Assembly (NCBI GenBank): GCA_018340375.1
Contig: JAFFJZ010000002.1
Span: 16,572,001-16,636,000, forward strand
Direction of reading: 5' to 3'
Length of the DNA: 64,000 nucleotides
From: Gonatopus flavifemur
Taxonomy: Eukaryota; Arthropoda; Insecta; Hymenoptera; Dryinidae
Made by a program: the position numbers and the translations under genes. Positions 35,744 to 47,390 of this stretch are shown piece by piece; within the stretch, counting starts at the first letter, position 1; each line of letters opens with the position of its first letter. A model generated the notes under the pieces. That model did not search any database, had not been told where the DNA came from, and saw nothing but the letters and a program-made list of their open reading frames with translations.

Positions 35744-38335
35744 TCACCGTGAGCATTAATAATAACCCGACTGAAGATGATTTGTAGCTTATTTAGCTCG
35801 TCTCAGAACCTAACCAGAGTTAACTAATACAGTAAAATATGGACGAATCAAACATTTGGTTACTAAAATCAATGGCATCGTTATTCTAACTGAACGTATC
35901 GTGATTTCGATCGAGTCGTTGAGTTCTTATTGTTGCGCAGTTTGGCCTGTCCATATTTCACTATCAACTTAGTGATTATCACCACTCCCTTTTTTCTATG
36001 TAACTTAACCAGACTTTACCAGGTCCACATCGAGTTTTGATGAAATTTAGAGAATGCCACGAATCATTTTGAGCCGAGAAGGTGTTGTAAGTCGTCTAAA
36101 ACATCGTGTGCTGATTGTTTTCCACAATCTTGCTCGCATTTAATGACCCATATGGAGATTCACAGAGTTGATACATGGCCCAGTACTGACCTGGTTGGTA
36201 TTTGTCAGACTTCGGTAAAAGTAGCTGTTTCTAGTTAGGCGCAGAAGTAAATAAATTTTTGTGAACAGACTATATAACAGTCATGTCAATAATAAATCAG
36301 TACTGGGCGGAGAATATCAAGTTTTGAGGAAGAAAAACTGCACTAGGGCTGAAACAGAGTTGGTAACACGTTGGTGGAATGTTACACTGGTAAAGAAGCA
36401 ACATGGTTCCGATGAGAAATCGGTAGCAGATCAGGTTTCAACTGATCTTCGTGCCAGTACTGAATCAGGATTTGAAAGTCTACTCAATGTATCAAGTGGT
36501 TAACAATGTCTCGGTATTGACAGGACACTAGCTGTGTATGAAACCGATAATAAATCGACATTCAAATTAGGGGCGGGAAAACTTGTATTGAAACATTAGT
36601 ATTAGCCAAAGTTGAAAGAATTCTTCAATCTAAGAGTGTTGGTAGTGCATCCCAAGCTCATCTTGGCGAATCGAAGAGCGATTAAAAATTGTGGAGGAAA
36701 AGGAATAGTTGGATACGTTCTGATGCAATAATTGCCCGATTCTACGAGATTCGTGGTTGATTCAACTATGCATAATTGAATAAATCTTGTATTTAAATTA
36801 ACTTTCATGCGTAGTTGAGTCTACTATCTTTTTTCTCAGCGTGGTAACTTGATTGGGACATTCTTTTTGACAAAAACTGACTAAAATCCAACTAAAACCA
36901 AACCAATCTCAATTTGGCGATTTTTTGGTTATCTCATATTAATTTTTTGGATTCTTACTGGTTTTTCATCTCAAAAATACTAAAAAGATTCCAAAAATGG
37001 ACCACATTTCTTGGTGACCTTTTGGTGGCAAATTTGTTCTAACGAACCATTCTTTCTCAGTCACAAATCGCTCATTATATGGTAAAAACCAATCGGGTCA
37101 CCATTTTCTGACCAAGTTTCTACCAAACCAACAGATAACCGAGGATAACTCACAAAAATTAGTCACTTTGGAATCGCCAAGGATTGAAATCCAATTCATA
37201 GTCACGAATGTCTTTCGTTATGCTCCAATCCCTCCTATGTTTCATTAGAATATGGAATTGAATTGATTATTTTGTGAATCCTTACCCACAATTCTTGTAA
37301 CAATACAAGCAGGATCGAGGGTAACCTACTCAAATCCATAGAACATACATTCCAAGTGAAGTTCTAAAATATTTTATCTATCAACTCAAGATATACACAA
37401 CATTCATGCAAAATGATCCTCCAATCCATCGATTCATCACGTTGTGATTAGGTAATAAACCAAGAAACAAACAAACAAACAATCGGACTCTCGTAGCCAT
37501 AATATCGGTAGACAATTGAGGTTGGGGATAGACCTTTGAATAAACAGACATTTCAGACGCCCACAATAACACTTTCAAAATACGATCCATGCAGTCCATT
37601 TCTTTCCTTGTTGTACTCTTCTCTTGAATAAAAGAAATATCGATTGAGTAACAAGTTCTATTACGGTTGTGAGTTGTCATGAGAATTAAAATTATCTGTA
37701 TGCATCTTCTCCTTCTTCCCATGCTGTCTAGGAAATACAAAGAATTCTCATTCACATTTGAACATAATATGATGATTTTATCTTTTCATTGTCTTTTTTT
37801 GAAATCTTGTTTTTCGATATTCAATCCATGACTTTCGATTTTCAAGTGAATATGTGAGAATTATCACAATCACAGCATTTTGAAACTGATTTTCATTTTT
37901 ATACCTATATACCGCATGACAATACTCATCATCAACATAATCATCATCATCAATCACATATGAATCTATTGGGCAAAAATCATCACAGAAGCGCGGGTAT
38001 TTTGCACACGTGAATACTGGTAAAAATGCACAAAACGTTGAAAAGAGATGAAGAAAAAGCAAGGATTCCGTCAACCGTGGCGAGATTGTTATTGAGGGAA
38101 CGTGCGCACTCCTCGACACCAAGACGCTCTCAACACTTCCGACGAGGCAATACCATGACGTACGTATGTGCCAAGCGCAACGTACACGGTCGTCCTATCG
38201 ACTCGACTCATCTTCAGTCGCGTATCAATGGAAGGTCGATCGCTCTTTCTTTTTCCCTCCCATTCAAGTGTCAAACTCATTCTGTTTTCTCTCTTCCTTT
38301 CTTCCTCATCCTCTCATGCAATATCTTACTCTCAC

Positions 38336-38466
38336 CTGTAAGAGTAGGATCCATCCGGTGCTGAATCTTGTGTTTGACGTAGGATAGCGTACGGCCGACC
38401 ATAGTACTCGGGGTATCTGTTGTATTGGGCGTACGTCATTGTCGTTGCTATCCCCAAAAGAATCAA
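38336..38466 (-). CDS. Cuticular protein RR-1, coding exon 2 (signal peptide end and N-terminus)
   Basis: The 131-nt exon lies between acceptor TTTTTGTTGCAG and donor GTGAGA. It encodes residues 5-47 plus two bases of codon 48. It finishes the hydrophobic signal peptide (predicted cut after TYA, residue 17). The mature protein starts QYNRYPEYYGRPYAILR, an N-terminus like the SgAbd/endocuticle group of RR-1 proteins. The exon ends in PDGSYSY, the first strand of the chitin-binding domain, where alternating tyrosines are expected to face chitin. The reading frame continues exactly into the 24436 exon. Its base composition is GC-richer than the surrounding intron. Confidence 0.9.
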
Positions 38467-38719
38467 CTGCAACAAAAAGATTGCCTTATGAAAATCAATG
38501 TCCAAGTGTTTTATGCGATATCGTTGGAATCTTATTACAAATCTTGGAAACTTCTGTACGAGCGGATGTCTATAATCAACCTTGATCTGAGTTGCTATTT
38601 TTATACGGTTGGAATTTCAATTTCTAATCTTTGTCTTGGTTTTATGGCTTTAGGGTGAATAAAGAGTTCGATGAGTGCGTATGGAGACTGTTGTTATTTT
38701 CCGAATTTGATCTAAATCC

Positions 38720-38842
38720 CAGTAGAAATTATTCTAATCATTCTCTAGGCTTCGCGAGGGTTCGTTAGGTCCTTGTGAGGGGCTTGCAAAGCCTGGTAAT
38801 GGCTTGTGATAGCCGAAAGAATCACTAGAATCAGTTCTGTCT
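38720..38842. repeat. TCTAGGCCTCGCAAG palindromic repeat, copy 2
   Basis: AGTAGAAATTATTCTAATCA..CTCTAGGCTTCGCGAGG to CACTAGAATCAGTTCTG, matching 10541-10668. Confidence 0.55.
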
Positions 38843-39399
38843 GAGAATTTATGAGAGAATCATGGTATTCATTATTGTGAATCACGAGTGAGTAGATGAC
38901 CCATTAATTCCACTTCGCTGTTGATGTGATAGCGAGCTGACCCCCTGGGCTCGGCAAATCTGGCCGTACCCATGTGAGCACAAACACTGAGCCAACTTCA
39001 GTCCTCTCCCGACGCGAAATCGAGGGTCCTGTTGCAAAAACTCGCCGAGCGTATATTTTCAGTTCACTTTTCATCATGATCTGGTATTCCACCGAATGGC
39101 TACTGAATTCATATCGATTGTAAATCATACGAAAATTATACTAACAGAATAATGGAAATTTTGGACATACGGCTTCTGGAACCGGACCCTCAATTGGCCA
39201 GTATTTGCCAAAAATGGGCTGAAATTGGCTCTATATGGATGCAAACAGAGGTAGTATCAAGATTTTTCATCGTTTTGTACAGAAACTTGAAGAATATCGC
39301 GCAGGGATGAGCAGCCTCAATTACTTTTTGTACTTGAAGTACTTTTTCTTGTCAATTACTCTGAATTCGCCATTCGCAAACCTCTACTTTATGGAAATA

Positions 39400-40685
39400 T
39401 TAGGTGTACAAATAAGTTTCCGCGGTTTGTCAAAAGATGGCCCCACCAGAAGGTTATGGAGAAATTGTCAGATGTAAAACGTAATATCCCAAGTTTAGTC
39501 ATCTGGCAACACCATAACCTTAAAGTACTAGTGATTCCGTATCAGCATCACGTAATTTTTTTCGTGCAAAAATGTCAAGTTTTATTCCGAATAAGCATCA
39601 TTTGCGGGAACTTTTGATTTACTTCTTTAATGTGAAAAAATCTGCAGCTGAGGCGCATCGATTGCTTCTAGAAGCATATGGTGAAGCTGCTTTAAGTGAG
39701 AGAAGTTGTCAGGAATGGTTTCAAAAGTTTAAGAACGGTGAGTTTGACGTTAAAGACAAAGAACGCAGTGGAAGGCCGAAAGTGTACGAAGACATGGAAT
39801 TAGAAGTACTATTGGAGGAAGATTCGTCCCAAACGCAAAAAGAACTTGCACTTACTCTACAAGTGACTCAACAAGCAATTTCACATCGTTTAAAATCGTT
39901 AGGAATGATTCAAAAACAAGGAAATTGGGTTCCATATGAACTAAAGCCGAGAGACGTTGAACGCCGATTATGCATGAGTGAAATGCTGCTTGCCAGGAAT
40001 AAAAAAAAGAGTTTTTTGCATCGCATAGTCACTGGTGACGAAAAATGGATTCACTACGATAATCCAAAGAAGAGAAAGTCATGGGTTAAGCCCAGCGAAC
40101 CATCAACATCGACAGCTAAGCCGAATATTCATGGAAAAAAACTCATGCTGTGTATTTGGTGGGATCAGCTTGGTGTCGTGTATTATGAATTGCTGAAACC
40201 AAGCGAAACCATTACTGGAGCTCTCTACCGAACACAATTGATGAGATTGAGTCGGGCACTTAAGGAAAAACGCGCCCATTACTACTCCAGACACGACAAA
40301 ATTATTCTTTTACACGATAATGCTCGTCCACATGTTGCGGCGCCGGTAAAAACATACTTGGAAACACTCAACTGGGAAGTTTTACCCCACCCGCCGTATT
40401 CACCAGACTTAGCCCCTTCTGATTATCACCTGTTCCGGTCGATGGCACATGGTCTGTCTGAGCAGCGCTTCACATCATATGAAGACACCAAAAATTGGGT
40501 AGATTTGTGGATAGCGTCAAAAGATGAAGAGTTTTTTCGACGGGGTATCCGAATGTTGCCAGAAAGATGGGGAAAAGTAGTGGCAAATGATGGAAAATAC
40601 TTTGAATAGAACGTAATGTACTTTTCCTTTACAATAAATTCCTAATTTTTTATAAAAAACCGCGGAAACTTATTTGTACACCTAA
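39400..40685 (+). mobile_element. Full-length mariner transposon (mauritiana subfamily)
   Basis: A 1286-bp element bounded by 29-bp perfect terminal inverted repeats starting TTAGGTGTACAAATAAGTTT. It is flanked on each side by the TA target duplication (39398-39399 and 40686-40687). The size equals that usual for Mos1-type elements. It holds the intact transposase frame. Perfect repeats and an open frame suggest a young insertion. Confidence 0.96.
39572..40609 (+). CDS. mariner transposase (mauritiana-type), intact
   Basis: Complete 345-codon frame, ATG to TAG, encoding a cut-and-paste transposase that acts on its own terminal repeats at TA sites. The N-terminal half (about 1-110) carries two helix-turn-helix regions for repeat binding; QVTQQAISHRLKSLG at 97-111 is a recognition helix. 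The linker motif WVPYEL is at 119-124. The catalytic acidic triad is D156 in TGDEKWI, D249 in LHDNARPH and D284 in YSPDLAPSDYH, a DD34D spacing as in mariners. The C-terminus ends SDG-like, ANDGKYFE. Length, start MSSF and triad positions match the Mos1-type mauritiana subfamily. No stops or frameshifts are visible, so it may be active or recently active. It is the longest open frame in the window and lies in intron 1 of the cuticle gene, in the opposite orientation. Confidence 0.96.
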   Translation: MSSFIPNKHHLRELLIYFFNVKKSAAEAHRLLLEAYGEAALSERSCQEWFQKFKNGEFDVKDKERSGRPKVYEDMELEVLLEEDSSQTQKELALTLQVTQQAISHRLKSLGMIQKQGNWVPYELKPRDVERRLCMSEMLLARNKKKSFLHRIVTGDEKWIHYDNPKKRKSWVKPSEPSTSTAKPNIHGKKLMLCIWWDQLGVVYYELLKPSETITGALYRTQLMRLSRALKEKRAHYYSRHDKIILLHDNARPHVAAPVKTYLETLNWEVLPHPPYSPDLAPSDYHLFRSMAHGLSEQRFTSYEDTKNWVDLWIASKDEEFFRRGIRMLPERWGKVVANDGKYFE

Positions 40686-41512
40686 TAGTAAAGTACTTGA
40701 CAGAAGAAAGTACTCTTAGTCCAAAGAGTAATTGAGGCTGCCCATCCCTGACCTCGCGAAATGAGCAATTTTTTTGAATCGAATGAAACAAGTCTTGAAA
40801 CAAGCGCGATCCCTTGATTCACTCGATAGGACAACTTTGTTTTTCAACATTACGTCAAGATATTCATCACTTCGCTTCAGTGAAATTGTTATTAAAAGTG
40901 AATCTAACGCTCCAAGAGCATTTCAATTAGCCTTGTAGTCTTTTTGACATTAATTGTCAAGACACTCCGACATCACATGATTCATCATAATAGTCAAAAA
41001 GTTGAGCAATTAGATGTTGAGAATTTATTGCGTCCATGCGATGAGAAGGATCATAAATATAAAATGTTAGAAGACAAGTAGAATCAAGTATTCCGAACAA
41101 ACGTGATATGTATAACAACAAAGTCGGAGAGGAAGTGCTAGATAAGAATCATCATTACACATAGCTCTATTCTTTGAAATTGACATAATTACGAACATAA
41201 ACGTACAAATCTTATATGAATCATATTAAATTATTCTCTCATGACACCCGAGTGGAAGAATTCTCAAAATTATATATAATTTATATATAAGATGTGGGGA
41301 GATACTTTCTTGGCCCACTGTACCAAATTTCATGGCAATGTCTTTATGTATTGTTAGCGACAATCAAAATTTGCGCAATGCTTTTGGAATTTTCAGAAAG
41401 GCTTAAGAAGAAGGAGAAAAAATGATCGATTGACAAATATTCAAACTTATTATAATAATGTTCGGGAATTCTGATTCACTTCAAATGAGTTTATCGCGAC
41501 CATGGTCATTTG

Positions 41513-41764
41513 CATTGAGAACTCAATTTCTTAGACTGAAAAAAAACTTTGCTTTGCTCTCATTCTAATTCATTTTTTTTTTTCAATGGAAACGATTAAA
41601 TTGAATGAAGTTTTCATTAGATTGAAAAAAAGAAGATATAATCCTCCTTGAATCTGAAAAATGTGATTGAAATTCAATGAGAAGTTTTTCCATTGGAAAG
41701 AAGATATACCAGAACAAGAGCAAAGAAAGGCTTTCTTTAAGTTTAAGAAATTGAGTTCTCAGTG
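41513..41764. mobile_element. CACTGAGAACTCAATTTCTTAG MITE family, copy 3
   Basis: CATTGAGAACTCAATTTCTT and the inverse CACTGAGAACTCAATTTCTT, 252 bp, right flank TA, left flank decayed to TG. Confidence 0.8.
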
Positions 41765-42281
41765 TACATCTCATTTCAACCCAGTCGTTAAAAGATTGGG
41801 GTACAAAAGTTCCAAAATATTTGATCCAACCCCATAGTTCCAAGGAAAAAGTTCCAATAAACAATAGCTCCAATGATATATTTTCACAAGAGTAGGGGAG
41901 ACTGGGGAGTTGTGAGACGGGTTTTGTTTTTGTGGCAAAAATACTATAAAAATAATGTTTTTTTACATTTGAGCGGTTTTAATCTTCAATACAATTCCTA
42001 ATACAACTTCTGGCTGAAGGAGTTTAAAGAATTCTGGATGGTTGGGAAATCATGACAGTTTCTTCCAAAAAGACGTGATACCAGCATTTTCCAAAGCATC
42101 GGGGGGTTGTGAGACACACCTTTAAATGAAAGAAAGTGGCATATTTTAATGAAACCTCTTCATTCAAACAATACAATATGGCAAAATAAGTGGATGTCTC
42201 TTCCTTTCAGTTGACAAAATAAAAGGTGAAATTATTTGTATAAGAAAAATGTGAAAAGTTTGGAAAAAAAAATCGACAAAA

Positions 42282-42456
42282 AGCTCAATTGTTCCGACTG
42301 ATCCTCAATTGATGTTCCGTATGAAACGGTTGCGGGATCTATGTTGGCCATTTTCAGCTTCAAAATGTAACGTGACGATTTCGATTTATCGATGTTGTAT
42401 GCGGTGCTAACGGTTCTTAGCGGCTTATTTTGGATGATAATCTCTTTAATGGCACA
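42282..42456 (-). pseudogene. psq/CENP-B-type helix-turn-helix remnant (pogo-like transposase?)
   Basis: Minus-strand translation CAIKEIIIQNKPLRTVSTAY then NIDKSKSSRYILKLK follows the pattern of psq-type helix-turn-helix domains at the N-terminus of pogo/Tigger transposases (basic residue, KPLR..A..Y.I.KS...RYI). It is cut at the 42455 boundary of a nested MITE, and nothing catalytic follows. A TA target site for the host element fits pogo. The match is short, so the assignment is tentative. Confidence 0.4.
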
Positions 42457-43381
42457 CTGGTAAAAATGTTTGTGAATTTGATATACGTTCATAGAAAAAA
42501 GTACATTAATTTTCAAGGGCGCTATATGAATTGTATTCCACATTTGGATGTTGAAAAATCAATCACATATTTCATGAACTTCAAATAAAAGTTTTGAAAT
42601 TCATAACAGTTTGTAAAAATTCATAACTGTAGATATTGAATTTCTGTATTTATTTGAATATTGGAAAAACAATCACATATTTCTCAAATTTCAAACAAAG
42701 TTTCTGATATTCACCACAGTTTATGAGAATTCATATCCCGATATATGCGATTATCCCGAGAGTGTGTGAACCTGAAATTCCCCGATCTGTTGAAAACTAG
42801 TAGATTTTGAGAAATGACTAGAAAGTACTAGTTTTCAATAAATCAGGAAATTTCGGGACAATCGTGGTCTACCCTTTCGATGTGAATTTTTGTAGGGAAA
42901 ATTACTTGTTGTAAAATCAACATCACTAATTGTGAAATCAAATCACGCAGTTCTAACAATTCGCTCATATATGTATTTTCATTCTCAGAATTTTTTGTAT
43001 TAATTTTGTAACAAAACATGATGAAGTATTCAGGAGGGATTTTTAAAATTAAATAATGTGGTGTTGAAAATTCATCGTAAAATCAAATCACGCGATTCTA
43101 ATAATTCATTTATATATGTATTTTGATTTTCAGAATTTTTTGTATTAATTTCACACCATAACATGATGAAACATTTGGGAGGAATTTTGGAAATTAAGTA
43201 ATATAGTGTTGAAAATTCATGCATTTTTTTACATCGATTTTTATAATGTTTTGGCTTGAATTTCAAAATTCTGTCTATTATTTTGGGGATACAAAAATGT
43301 TTGAAAATTAATACACAGTTGTGTGTGTTGATTGCTTCCAAACTTTTTATATTAAATTCCAAACAGATTTTTCTAACAGTG
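42455..43381. mobile_element. MITE of the CACTGnnAGAAAAAT group nested in the 2.1-kb element
   Basis: Ends CACTGGTAAAAATGTTTGTG and the inverse CACTGTTAGAAAAATCTG, both flanked by CA (a decayed TA). Internal sequence has repeated AATTCATAACTGT-like and AATTTTTTGTATTAATTT-like blocks, for example near 42980 and 43135, showing internal duplication. Confidence 0.6.
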
Positions 43382-44036
43382 CAGGCACAAAGACAGGAAA
43401 ATTAATTGATCGTTTGTTATCCGGATTATACTCATGACGCGGCATGATTAAAGAAATTACAAGAAATCATAGAAAAATCTTGAGAAACACTCAGCTTGCA
43501 AAAGACGAACATTAAAATTGCATGAAACATTCGAAATATCCACAAAAAATGCGACATACGTATGTAAAGCACGATTTTAAATCGACAGCTGTATAATATG
43601 CCTTGTCTCACAACCCCCCGAAAATGTTGTCTCGCAACACCCCACTTCCCATATTTTCAAAATGGTTACTGCATCATGGCTACATCAAATTTTGATGCAA
43701 AGATTCTTTTACGTGTTGAAAGCCTGTTTTCCAAGGCATACTCTGTATACATTCACCTTTGTGAATAGCTTGGAAAACTAATTGAAGATACTACAAAAAC
43801 GAACGCTCAAAAAAACTTTTTCCAACGGCAATCAAATCTCTACTTGGAGAGACTATGCATGGATGTCGATATTAACAAATGTCAATTGGAAAGTGACATC
43901 TGAACGAGAAAAACAATTGACAGTGGTCCCTAGATGTCGGATTTTAGAAATATAGGTGCTCTCCCCGGTCTCCCCTACATATTCCCCAACACTATGAAAG
44001 ATTCAAAATAACCCAGATCCAAGAGAAGATTAGCAG

Positions 44037-44386
44037 TCAGAAATGCGAATTATATCCAATCGTTTTTAAATGGACAATGATCTCATCTTTTTCAACATAT
44101 TCTTCATAATTAGAAACTATGTTGAAAATTCGTTCATCCGTTTTTTGTCGAGTAGGTTCACGAGCCTTCTTCATTTTCTAGCCGAGGCCCAGTTGTCGCA
44201 ACATACTTTTTGTAATTCAGTTAAAAAATTATATACACTTGGATGATAACGCCCTACAACGATTTGGAAACGATTATGCCATCCCTCAAACATATTATTC
44301 GTTCTTGACAGCTTCTGGCGTACAGCATTGTATTGTTTAATGTTTATATCCCAGACAGCACTGGGACGTTTTGAAAACATTCTCAA
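44037..44386 (-). pseudogene. MULE (Mutator-like) transposase pseudogene, C-terminal fragment
   Basis: Minus-strand translation gives IKQYNAVRQKLSRTNNMFEG, then WHNRFQIVVGRYHPSVYNFL, then TELQK, the RTNN..E-WH block near the C-terminus of the MULE/FLYWCH-associated transposases common in insects. After a frameshift near 44165, DERIFNIVSNYEEYVE and HLKTIGYN follow to a stop at 44037, matching the C-terminal end of that family. At 44350 the frame runs into the 1.1-kb element at 44350-45460. On its far side (45461-45515) a further stretch with IEFWIGVSL resembles the segment expected just upstream in the protein. No N-terminal catalytic part is visible. A dead remnant; terminal repeats of the parent element were not found. 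Confidence 0.65.
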
Positions 44387-45460
44387 AACGTGGTGGGTAA
44401 CATAGAAAACATGCCAAAAACGTCCCAGGATGTTTTCAAAACGTCACATGTATGTTTTGAAATCGTGAAAATGTCCTAGAACGTTTTATTTTCGTTTTCG
44501 TGGGAGGTGATGGAAACATTTTATTGTGAATGTTTTGAAAACGTCGCATGAATGATTTCCTCGTCTTTTTCAGTCACTAAAATTCATATTATTCCTTGGA
44601 GAATTGGAATATTCCAAACACATTTTCAAAACATAACAATGTGTCACACAGATGTCCACAAAAAAGTCCTGCAATGATATCATTCGGAACGTGAGAATCT
44701 AATGATATTGAACTATTTACGTGAAATATTTGAATGTTGAGCGAATTTAAGTGAAAGTGAGCTGATTTTTTATTGAATACAGTGCAGTTTTGATCAAATT
44801 AAATTCTTGGTTATGGCATTCGATTTGTCAATTTGGATATAAAAATTTCATGTTATGTAAATATGTGTAATTAAATCTTTCAAATGAAAGGAATTGAATG
44901 GATTTTATATTTTCTATGTAATAAAAATGAATTTTACATCAGTTGATAACCAAGCGAGTTATGTGAATTTTCAAATTTAGGTTAGGATATTTTGAATGAT
45001 TACTTTCAAAATTCTATTGCAGGTTTTCCTTTTTTTAGTGGATGAAAAGGTGACGCACTAACACATCAAAATGCTCAAATCCATGATTTTTATTATCTTT
45101 GAAAGATTCATTATTTATACATGTTAAAGAAATAGAGGAAATTATAAAATTTTCAAAACAATCTTTCAATTCTCTATGATGTGATTAAATATAATTGTGC
45201 ATAAATTATATTGAAGTTGATGTTTCCAGTCTCATTTCAAAGTATTATGCAAACATATTACGAATACCCATTTGGTTTAATATTTCAGAAACGTTTCAAA
45301 AATGACCTAAGAACATGAGAATAACATTTTCAAAATCTTGCGGAATGCATGAAAAAAAAAACGTTTTCAAAACATCTAGAACATGATGTTTTCAGAATCA
45401 GATCTCGAAAACTATGGACACGTTTCTAAAACGTCCCGAGAACTTTCGGTGCTGTCTGGG
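44350..45460. mobile_element. Non-autonomous DNA element with CCCAGACAGCAC ends and ACGTTTT..AAAAC repeats
   Basis: The 1111-bp element starts CCCAGACAGCACTGGGACGT and ends in the inverse of CCCAGACAGCACCGAAAG. Both ends carry many copies of ACGTTTTGAAAAC/GTTTTCAAAACGT-like subterminal repeats; the centre is plain AT-rich sequence. It interrupts the MULE pseudogene and so is younger. A 2-bp AT duplication fits the flanks. Superfamily not assigned. Confidence 0.7.
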
Positions 45461-47039
45461 ATCATGTTGACTTGTTGCCAAGGATACTCCAATCCAAAAT
45501 TCTATAATTTGAACTAATTCTAAGAACTATTGGACAAAAAGTCTTGTGGACCAAACAAGTTTTTAACGCTTTTAGAATGGAACCACAGTTTTGGAACGGT
45601 TGACTACCTACCCGTTATTTAAGGAATTTTCTTGAAAAAATTACCGTAAAATTCCAACAACTGGAGGAAAATTGGAAATTCTTCTAAAAATTACTGTGTA
45701 GTCTATAAAAACGAATAAATTGAATGAAAACAGCGTAGAGAAATATTCTTTACAAATTTTACAGAATGCACTGTAATTGTTCCAAGGATTGTCACTCGTC
45801 ATGCGATTAACCGCAGTAAAATTTGTCCAGTGAATGTCAATCATAGGAATTCTCAGAAGAATCTATTTTTAGTTCAAAAATCTTATCGAACTTTTTTCAA
45901 TATTTTATACAAATCTACGAAAACTAGATACTTTTTATATAAAAAAAGAATCGATTCTGCTCAAAAAAGAAACCTTGTCAATTTCTTTTGATGTACAAAT
46001 ACGATAATCAATTTAATCAGGGAGTCACCGAAATCCTGCGAAATGAAGATTTCAAGGATTCCTCACAATCTCATCAAAGAATTGAGTTGAAATCAGTGTT
46101 TACGGATTTAAAGTAAATATCTACGTGTTACCGAAGATGATTCTTAATTCCAAAATACATTGTTTTTACATTCCTCAAAGTTGTTTTGAATTCATCCCAA
46201 ACATATTCAAGATTGAATTCATGCAGGATGTATTTTGATTTTGTTTACTTCGAAGTCATCACATTTAAATTTACCGTCCTAAAAATACAGAACCGAATGA
46301 TCAATATTCAAATACGATTGAAACGATTCAAATAACATACGAATTCTGGGAAGGTGGAATTACGTTATATTATGAAAGAATATAGAATCATTAACTTCGA
46401 ATATACGTAAATTCAATCTCATCGGAAATAAATTTACATATCTTCTTGTTGCAGTAGAACTCAGAATGGTCTATAATGAGATGATGGATCCTTCGAGATA
46501 TTCTTGTTATTTGAACAGCAAAAGCATCTTTATTCTCGACGGAAGGAATTGAAAAAAAAAACAAACAACAGAGGCGTCCAGCATAAAATCGTGTAATGTT
46601 AATTAGGTGACGAATTATCACATTCGTTGGTTATATTTTTTGCATATCCATTGCTGACAAATTTATATTTCTCGTTTTCATAGATTATATCGCAACAATA
46701 TGAATCAAAATTTTATATTCCATGTAAATAAATTCAATGAAAACATATTGGTATTTCAGGAATTTCAGAGTTCATTAGATTTTATTTCGTTTCAAAGGAA
46801 AAAATTCACTGAATTTACTAGGTTCATACGAAAAAAATCAGGGCAGCATCATTATATTAATAATGATCAATGAAAATTGATATGAATATTACACAATTAT
46901 TATATCACGCAGTGAAATTTATTATGAGTATGTTCAACGAGATGAACTCGTATGAAATTGATAACGCACTTCATTCTGTACAGTCGGTCCATCAGATAAC
47001 AAATGCACTACATCTGGCAAGGAAAAAATCGTCACATAT

Positions 47040-47390
47040 AAAACTACCCATGCAAGTATTGCCAGGACTGGAAAAAAACCCAAGTTTGTCCCAGGATTGG
47101 CACGTGTATCAGGAAGAAACCTCCGTTAAAAATAATTGAACTCATGATAATTGGTTCCATGATTGTCCCGCTGTTCCTAATGGATAATTAATTAGTCATG
47201 GGACATTTGTTCGTATCTTTGGAATGGCCATTGCACTTGGTACAAGCTTGGCACAAGCGTAAAAATCGCAATTAGTGACCGAATTCTGAGTTCACAATGG
47301 ATAAAGACTTGTGTATAACTATCGGGCCAAGACCAGTCCAATCTCACCCCATGATTGGCCCCACACTCCAGTTTCACACACTAAGACAGA
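47040..47390. repeat. TTGGCACAAGC repeat, second region
   Basis: Holds GGTACAAGCTTGGCACAAGC, GGGCCAAGACCAGTCCAATC and ATGATTGTCCCGCTGTTCC, inverted relatives of text at 12435-13225. Confidence 0.5.

Larger units (their letters stand above)
24437..38335 (-). other. Intron 2 of the cuticle gene (about 13.9 kb)
   Basis: Donor GTGAGA at 38335 and acceptor TTTTTTTCAAG ending at 24437. Phase 2. It is packed with TA-flanked MITEs, a piggyBac-like MITE and foldbacks, listed separately. Stretches 32523-33884, 34275-35490 and 35744-38000 hold no recognisable gene; the last has degenerate repeats only. A GC-richer patch at 38030-38280 lies just inside the donor end and is unexplained. Confidence 0.85.
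39302..40750. mobile_element. hAT-type MITE split by the mariner
   Basis: Ends CAGGGATGAGCAGCCTCAAT and its inverse (CAGGGATGGGCAGCCTCAAT) form a ~24-bp near-perfect inverted repeat of hAT type. The flanking 8-mers atatcgcg (39294-39301) and acctcgcg (40751-40758) agree at 6 of 8 positions, as a worn hAT target duplication would. Without the 1286-bp mariner and its TA copy the element is only about 160 bp. Confidence 0.75.
41895..43975. mobile_element. TA-flanked DNA element with GGGGAGAC..GGGGAG ends
   Basis: Ends GGGGAGACTGGGGAGTTGTG and the inverse GGGGAGACCGGGGAGAGCAC, flanked by TA on both sides. Subterminal GGGGGTTGTGAGACA copies occur in inverted positions near 42099 and 43605. The element is 2081 bp including a nested 927-bp MITE (42455-43381). 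A helix-turn-helix coding remnant inside suggests a pogo-like origin. Confidence 0.65.

Noticed and set aside
37381..38364. Cluster of overlapping 112-124-codon frames on both strands near exon 2
   Set aside because: No domains or linked splice sites. Only 38336-38466 minus is coding here.
38595..38612. Minus-strand TATAAAAATAG close upstream of exon 2, considered as the promoter
   Set aside because: No ATG occurs between it and the exon 2 acceptor, and starting at the exon 2 ATG would delete the signal peptide. The 54595 exon fits far better.
38904..39128. 74-codon minus-strand frame in a GC-richer patch
   Set aside because: Could be an old repeat remnant, but nothing specific is recognisable.
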